NCBI RefSeq assembly: GCF_018129995.1
Contig: NZ_JAFCKS010000002.1
Location: forward strand, 1,116,001 to 1,180,000
DNA: 64,000 nt
Source: Bradyrhizobium sp. SZCCT0153
GTDB lineage: Bacteria; Pseudomonadota; Alphaproteobacteria; Rhizobiales; Xanthobacteraceae
Direction: 5' to 3'
Shown: one piece after another, positions 61,646 through 64,000 of the stretch
Layout of the letters: each line of letters starts with the position of its first letter
How positions within the stretch are numbered: position 1 is the stretch's first letter
Made by a program: the position numbers and the translations under genes
Notes under the pieces: model-generated
What the model was told of the DNA's origin: nothing
Seen by the model: only the letters and a program-made list of their open reading frames with translations
Databases searched by the model: none

Positions 61646-62617
61646 ATGAAATCGATCTTGCTTGTTCTTGCCTCAGCGATGCTGCTGGCGACGTCGCCGG
61701 CGAAGGCGCAGGACGGCTATCCGTCCAAGCAGGTGACGGTGATCGTACCCTTCGCCGCTGGCGGCACCGCCGACATCTTCGCGCGCATGGTGTCCAATCA
61801 TCTGCAAATGAAGCTCGGCAAGCCGTTCGTGGTCGAGAATGTCGGCGGCGCAGGCTCGATCCTCGGCGTGACGCGGCTGGCAAAATCTGCCCCCGATGGC
61901 ATCACGCTCGGGCTTGCCAGCACGTCCGCGCTCGCGATCAACCCCACGCTCTACGGGCCGAAGCTCAGCTACCAGCCGGACAGGGATCTGGTGGCGGTCG
62001 CCCAGATCAGCGTCGTGCCCAACGTGCTCGTCGTCAACCCGAACAAGATCAAGGCGCGCACCGTGCCGGAGCTGATCGCCTACCTGAAGGCGAATCCTGA
62101 CAAGGTCTCGTTCGGCTCGGCCGGCGTCGGCACCTCGCAGCATCTCGCCGGCGAGCTGTTTCAGCAGATGACCGGCACCAGGATGGTGCACGTGCCCTAC
62201 AAGGGCTCGAGCCAGATGCTGACGGATCTTCTCAGTGGCCAGATTGATCTCGCCTTCGACAACGTGCCGCTGCTGCTGCCGCAGGTGAAGACCGGCCAGC
62301 TCGCGATGCTCGCGACCGCAACGCCCAAGCGCGCCGCCTTCGATCCCGAGGTTCCCGCCGTCGCCGAATTCCTGCCCGGCTTCGAGGCCGTGGCCTGGCA
62401 CGGCTTCTTCGTTCCCGCGGCGACGCCGAAGCCGATCGTCGAAAAGCTCTCGGCCGAGATCCGCGCCTACATGCAGCAGCCGGAAACGGTGCAGAAGATG
62501 GCCGAGCTCGGCGCCGTCGCGGTCGCGGTCGATTCCGAACCGTTCAAGGCCTACATCGCTTCCGAGACCGAGCGCTGGAAGAAGGTGATCGAGGCCGCCA
62601 ACATCAAGATCGACTAG
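61646..62617 (+). CDS. Tripartite tricarboxylate transporter substrate-binding protein (Bug/TctC family)
   Basis: A 323-residue periplasmic binding protein. The signal peptide (ILLVLASAMLLATSPAKA) is cut before QDGYPSKQ, followed by VTVIVPFAAGGTADIFARMV, VENVGGAGSILGVTRLAKSAPDG and GVGTSQHLAGELFQQMTG. GAGGAAA precedes the ATG at 61646; the earlier ATG at 61625 is weaker. As the last gene of the acid-sugar operon, it probably binds the substrate, but no TctAB membrane subunits are encoded here. Confidence 0.92.
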   Translation: MKSILLVLASAMLLATSPAKAQDGYPSKQVTVIVPFAAGGTADIFARMVSNHLQMKLGKPFVVENVGGAGSILGVTRLAKSAPDGITLGLASTSALAINPTLYGPKLSYQPDRDLVAVAQISVVPNVLVVNPNKIKARTVPELIAYLKANPDKVSFGSAGVGTSQHLAGELFQQMTGTRMVHVPYKGSSQMLTDLLSGQIDLAFDNVPLLLPQVKTGQLAMLATATPKRAAFDPEVPAVAEFLPGFEAVAWHGFFVPAATPKPIVEKLSAEIRAYMQQPETVQKMAELGAVAVAVDSEPFKAYIASETERWKKVIEAANIKID

Positions 62618-62772
62618 GCGCGAGGAGTCGGCTGACCATCCACCGCAGCGCTTGCCAGCCCAGAGCCGAGCGGGTAGAACGCTGCCACGCCTGAGCCGTG
62701 ATTTGCGCCAAACGCGCTTCCGGCCACAGCCGGGCAGATCAATAAGTAATTGAATTTGTTCGGCTATTCCGT

Positions 62773-62846
62773 TGGGGAATGGTGTAACGGTAGCACAACA
62801 GACTCTGACTCTGTTTGTCTTGGTTCGAATCCAGGTTCCCCAGCCA
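62773..62846 (+). tRNA. tRNA-Gln (anticodon CUG)
   Basis: The cloverleaf is complete: acceptor arms TGGGGAA / TTCCCCA, D-loop with TAACGGTAGCA, anticodon stem ACAGA / TCTGT with the 7-base loop CTCTGAC, whose middle bases CTG read CAG codons, and a TTCGAAT T-loop. The discriminator G is followed by an encoded CCA. No other tRNA is adjacent. Confidence 0.97.
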
Positions 62847-62984
62847 ATTCTGGCACTTTTCTCGAGACCTGCATCCGATCCCGCCGCCGCGCGTGGCGGT
62901 TTGCCTCATCTGAAATGGCGTCGCCGGGGTCGGATCGCCGCGCGCTCCATCGTCCTTGGGACACACAACCCAAGGAGATCCGTG

Positions 62985-63348
62985 ATGCCCTATGTCGATG
63001 GTTTCGTGCTGGCCGTGCCGAAGGACAAGATCGAGGCCTACTAAGGCGCTCGCGCAACCGGCCTGCGCGATCTGGATGGAGCACGGCGCGCTCGATTACG
63101 TCGAATGCATCGGCGACGACGTTCCCTATGGCGAACTGACCTCGTTTCCGCGGGCCGTGATGGCGAAGGAGGATGAGGTCGTGGTGTTCTCCTGGATCGT
63201 CTATCGCGACCGCGAGACTCGCGACGCCGTCAACAAGAAGGTGATGGCGGACCCACGGCTGAAATTGGACGGCATGCCGTTCGACGGCAAGCGCATGATC
63301 TATGGCGGCTTCACGACGCTGCTGCGGGCACGCGAGATGGCGGGGTGA
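62985..63348 (+). pseudogene. DUF1428-family gene broken by a one-base frameshift
   Basis: The gene begins MPYVDGFVLAVPKDKIEAY at 62985 and then meets a TAA at 63042. Skipping one base (the T at 63042) restores the frame: KALAQPACAIWMEHGALDY, then VFSWIVYRDRETRD and MPFDGKRMIYGGF, all typical of the DUF1428 (YbaA-like) family of about 120 residues. No other lesion is visible, so the break is recent, a sequencing error, or possibly programmed; the second is the simplest for a single base. The function of the family is unknown. Confidence 0.85.
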
Positions 63349-63362
63349 GTGCACGCCGAGAC

Positions 63363-63394
63363 GCGATCCGGAACGGCGGCAGCCGCCGGATCGC
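63363..63394. terminator. Hairpin between convergent genes
   Basis: Perfect 9-bp arms GCGATCCGG / CCGGATCGC enclose a nested CGGCGG / CCGCCG pair. The structure lies between the DUF1428 remnant and the convergent IalB-family gene and may end both transcripts, although no T-run is present. Confidence 0.5.
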
Positions 63395-63416
63395 ACTTCG
63401 GATTGCTAGCGGGTCC

Positions 63417-63986
63417 TTACTTGATCTTGTCGTAGGCGGCCGCAAAATCGTTCAGCGGCATCGGGATCGCGATCGTCTCCTTCGCCATGTTCTGGAAGGA
63501 GACCTTCAACTGCTTGCCGGACCTCAAAGCGCCCAGCAGGTCCGCCGCGATCGGCGTCGAGGCGTAGCAGCCGCGGTTCTCGCAGGTCTGGATCTGGAGA
63601 TCGACCGTCTTGCCTTCGTCGACCTGGAGCTTGGCGCCGATGGGAAGGTTGAGGCCGAGCGGCAATTGCAGCAGCGCCACCGGCGTGCGGGTGTCGGGCG
63701 CGATGCGGATGTTGATCAGGACGATGGTCTGGCCGGTCTTGGTCAACACCGCGTTCTGCTCCATCGCGCATTCGAGCGGCGCGTCGCGGCTGATGCTGGT
63801 GCAGCGCACGACCCAGCCGGGCTGCTGCGCCGGAGCGCCGTCAGCCTGTGCTTGCGTCGGAGCCGGCGCAGGCTGGGCCGCCGGGGCGGGAGCTGCGTTC
63901 TTCTTGGCGCCCTGCTGGGCGTACGCGGCGCCCGTCGACAACAGGAGGGCTGCGGCAAGGGCGGCAAGTCTGGATTGCATGAGCAT
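63417..63986 (-). CDS. Invasion-associated locus B (IalB) family protein
   Basis: A 189-residue exported protein. The signal peptide (LAALAAALLLSTGAAYA) is followed by a Pro/Ala/Gln-rich linker of about 30 residues, then the IalB domain with conserved Cys positions in WVVRCTS, APLECAM and QTCENRGC, and LQLPLGLNLPIGAKLQVD. IalB proteins are periplasmic or outer-membrane associated in Rhizobiales and named for Bartonella; here a stress or envelope role is more likely than invasion. The start at 63986 or the ATG two codons later is possible. Confidence 0.92.
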   Translation of the reverse strand: MLMQSRLAALAAALLLSTGAAYAQQGAKKNAAPAPAAQPAPAPTQAQADGAPAQQPGWVVRCTSISRDAPLECAMEQNAVLTKTGQTIVLINIRIAPDTRTPVALLQLPLGLNLPIGAKLQVDEGKTVDLQIQTCENRGCYASTPIAADLLGALRSGKQLKVSFQNMAKETIAIPMPLNDFAAAYDKIK

Positions 63987-64000
63987 GGCGAAACCGCGTT

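Noticed and set aside
62773..63348. tRNA-Gln flank as an integrative element attachment site
   Set aside because: No integrase and no repeated copy of the tRNA 3' end were seen downstream; the broken DUF1428 gene alone is not evidence of integration.

Overview
The window is a GC-rich stretch of ordinary, densely coding chromosome from an alphaproteobacterium of the Rhizobiales, most likely Bradyrhizobium or a close relative. The grounds are gene content: many solitary tripartite-tricarboxylate (Bug/TctC) and ABC binding proteins, an IalB-family protein, a DUF6894-type small protein, a BepDE-like RND pump without its own outer-membrane channel, and two families of Rhizobiales-style intergenic palindromes. 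I see no rRNA, CRISPR array, insertion sequence, phage or replication origin. One tRNA (Gln, CUG) is present. The genus assignment rests on recalled family knowledge, not on a search.

Layout. 1-4.9 kb: the end of a LivF-type ABC ATPase, a MarR regulator, small exported and membrane proteins, an enamidase-like amidohydrolase divergent from a ferredoxin-NADP reductase. 5-9.8 kb: a lone cytochrome P450, a DUF763 protein, an MscS channel and a family-3 binding protein. 9.8-18.1 kb: a catabolic island under a TetR regulator with a near-perfect operator. It encodes two LigI-like lactone hydrolases in tandem (the first with a twin-arginine signal), a DctA-type carrier, a GalB-like PIG-L protein, a LigK-like aldolase, a Pht5-like decarboxylase and a DUF1932 dehydrogenase, coupled by ATGA overlaps. 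Together they resemble the lower half of protocatechuate/gallate 4,5-cleavage, but no ring-cleavage dioxygenase is present. 18.6-25.7 kb: a second island with a GntR/FCD regulator, a NMT1-type ABC importer, two amidohydrolases and an NTF2-like protein. A conserved GCATGCA-based repeat sits in both divergent promoter regions.

25.8-35.7 kb: a glutamate-type binding protein, acyl-CoA dehydrogenase, acyl-CoA synthetase, a Baeyer-Villiger-type monooxygenase coupled to a shikimate-dehydrogenase-like gene, a lytic transglycosylase, a small protein ending in Gly-Gly with a partner gene, two very small overlapping genes, a MaoC hydratase and an exported protein. 36-42.9 kb: a regulator-rich block with three paralogous LuxR-type regulators, one AraC regulator and small proteins, ending in a three-gene operon with a TSUP permease. 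42.9-48.3 kb: an RND pump, its adaptor and a divergent TetR repressor with a clear operator.

48.3-55.8 kb: an amidase, a Bcr/CflA-type exporter translationally coupled to guanine deaminase, a double-ABM-domain membrane protein, ribonuclease Z and an IclR regulator. 55.9-62.6 kb: a four-carbon acid-sugar type operon (DHDPS-like aldolase/dehydratase, FAD-linked hydroxyacid dehydrogenase, DUF1537 kinase, PdxA2-like dehydrogenase, iron alcohol dehydrogenase, TctC-type binding protein) probably controlled by the divergent IclR protein. 62.7-64 kb: tRNA-Gln, a DUF1428 gene broken by one extra base, and an IalB-family protein.

The functional theme is uptake and breakdown of small organic acids, aromatics and N-containing compounds, each with a local one-component regulator.
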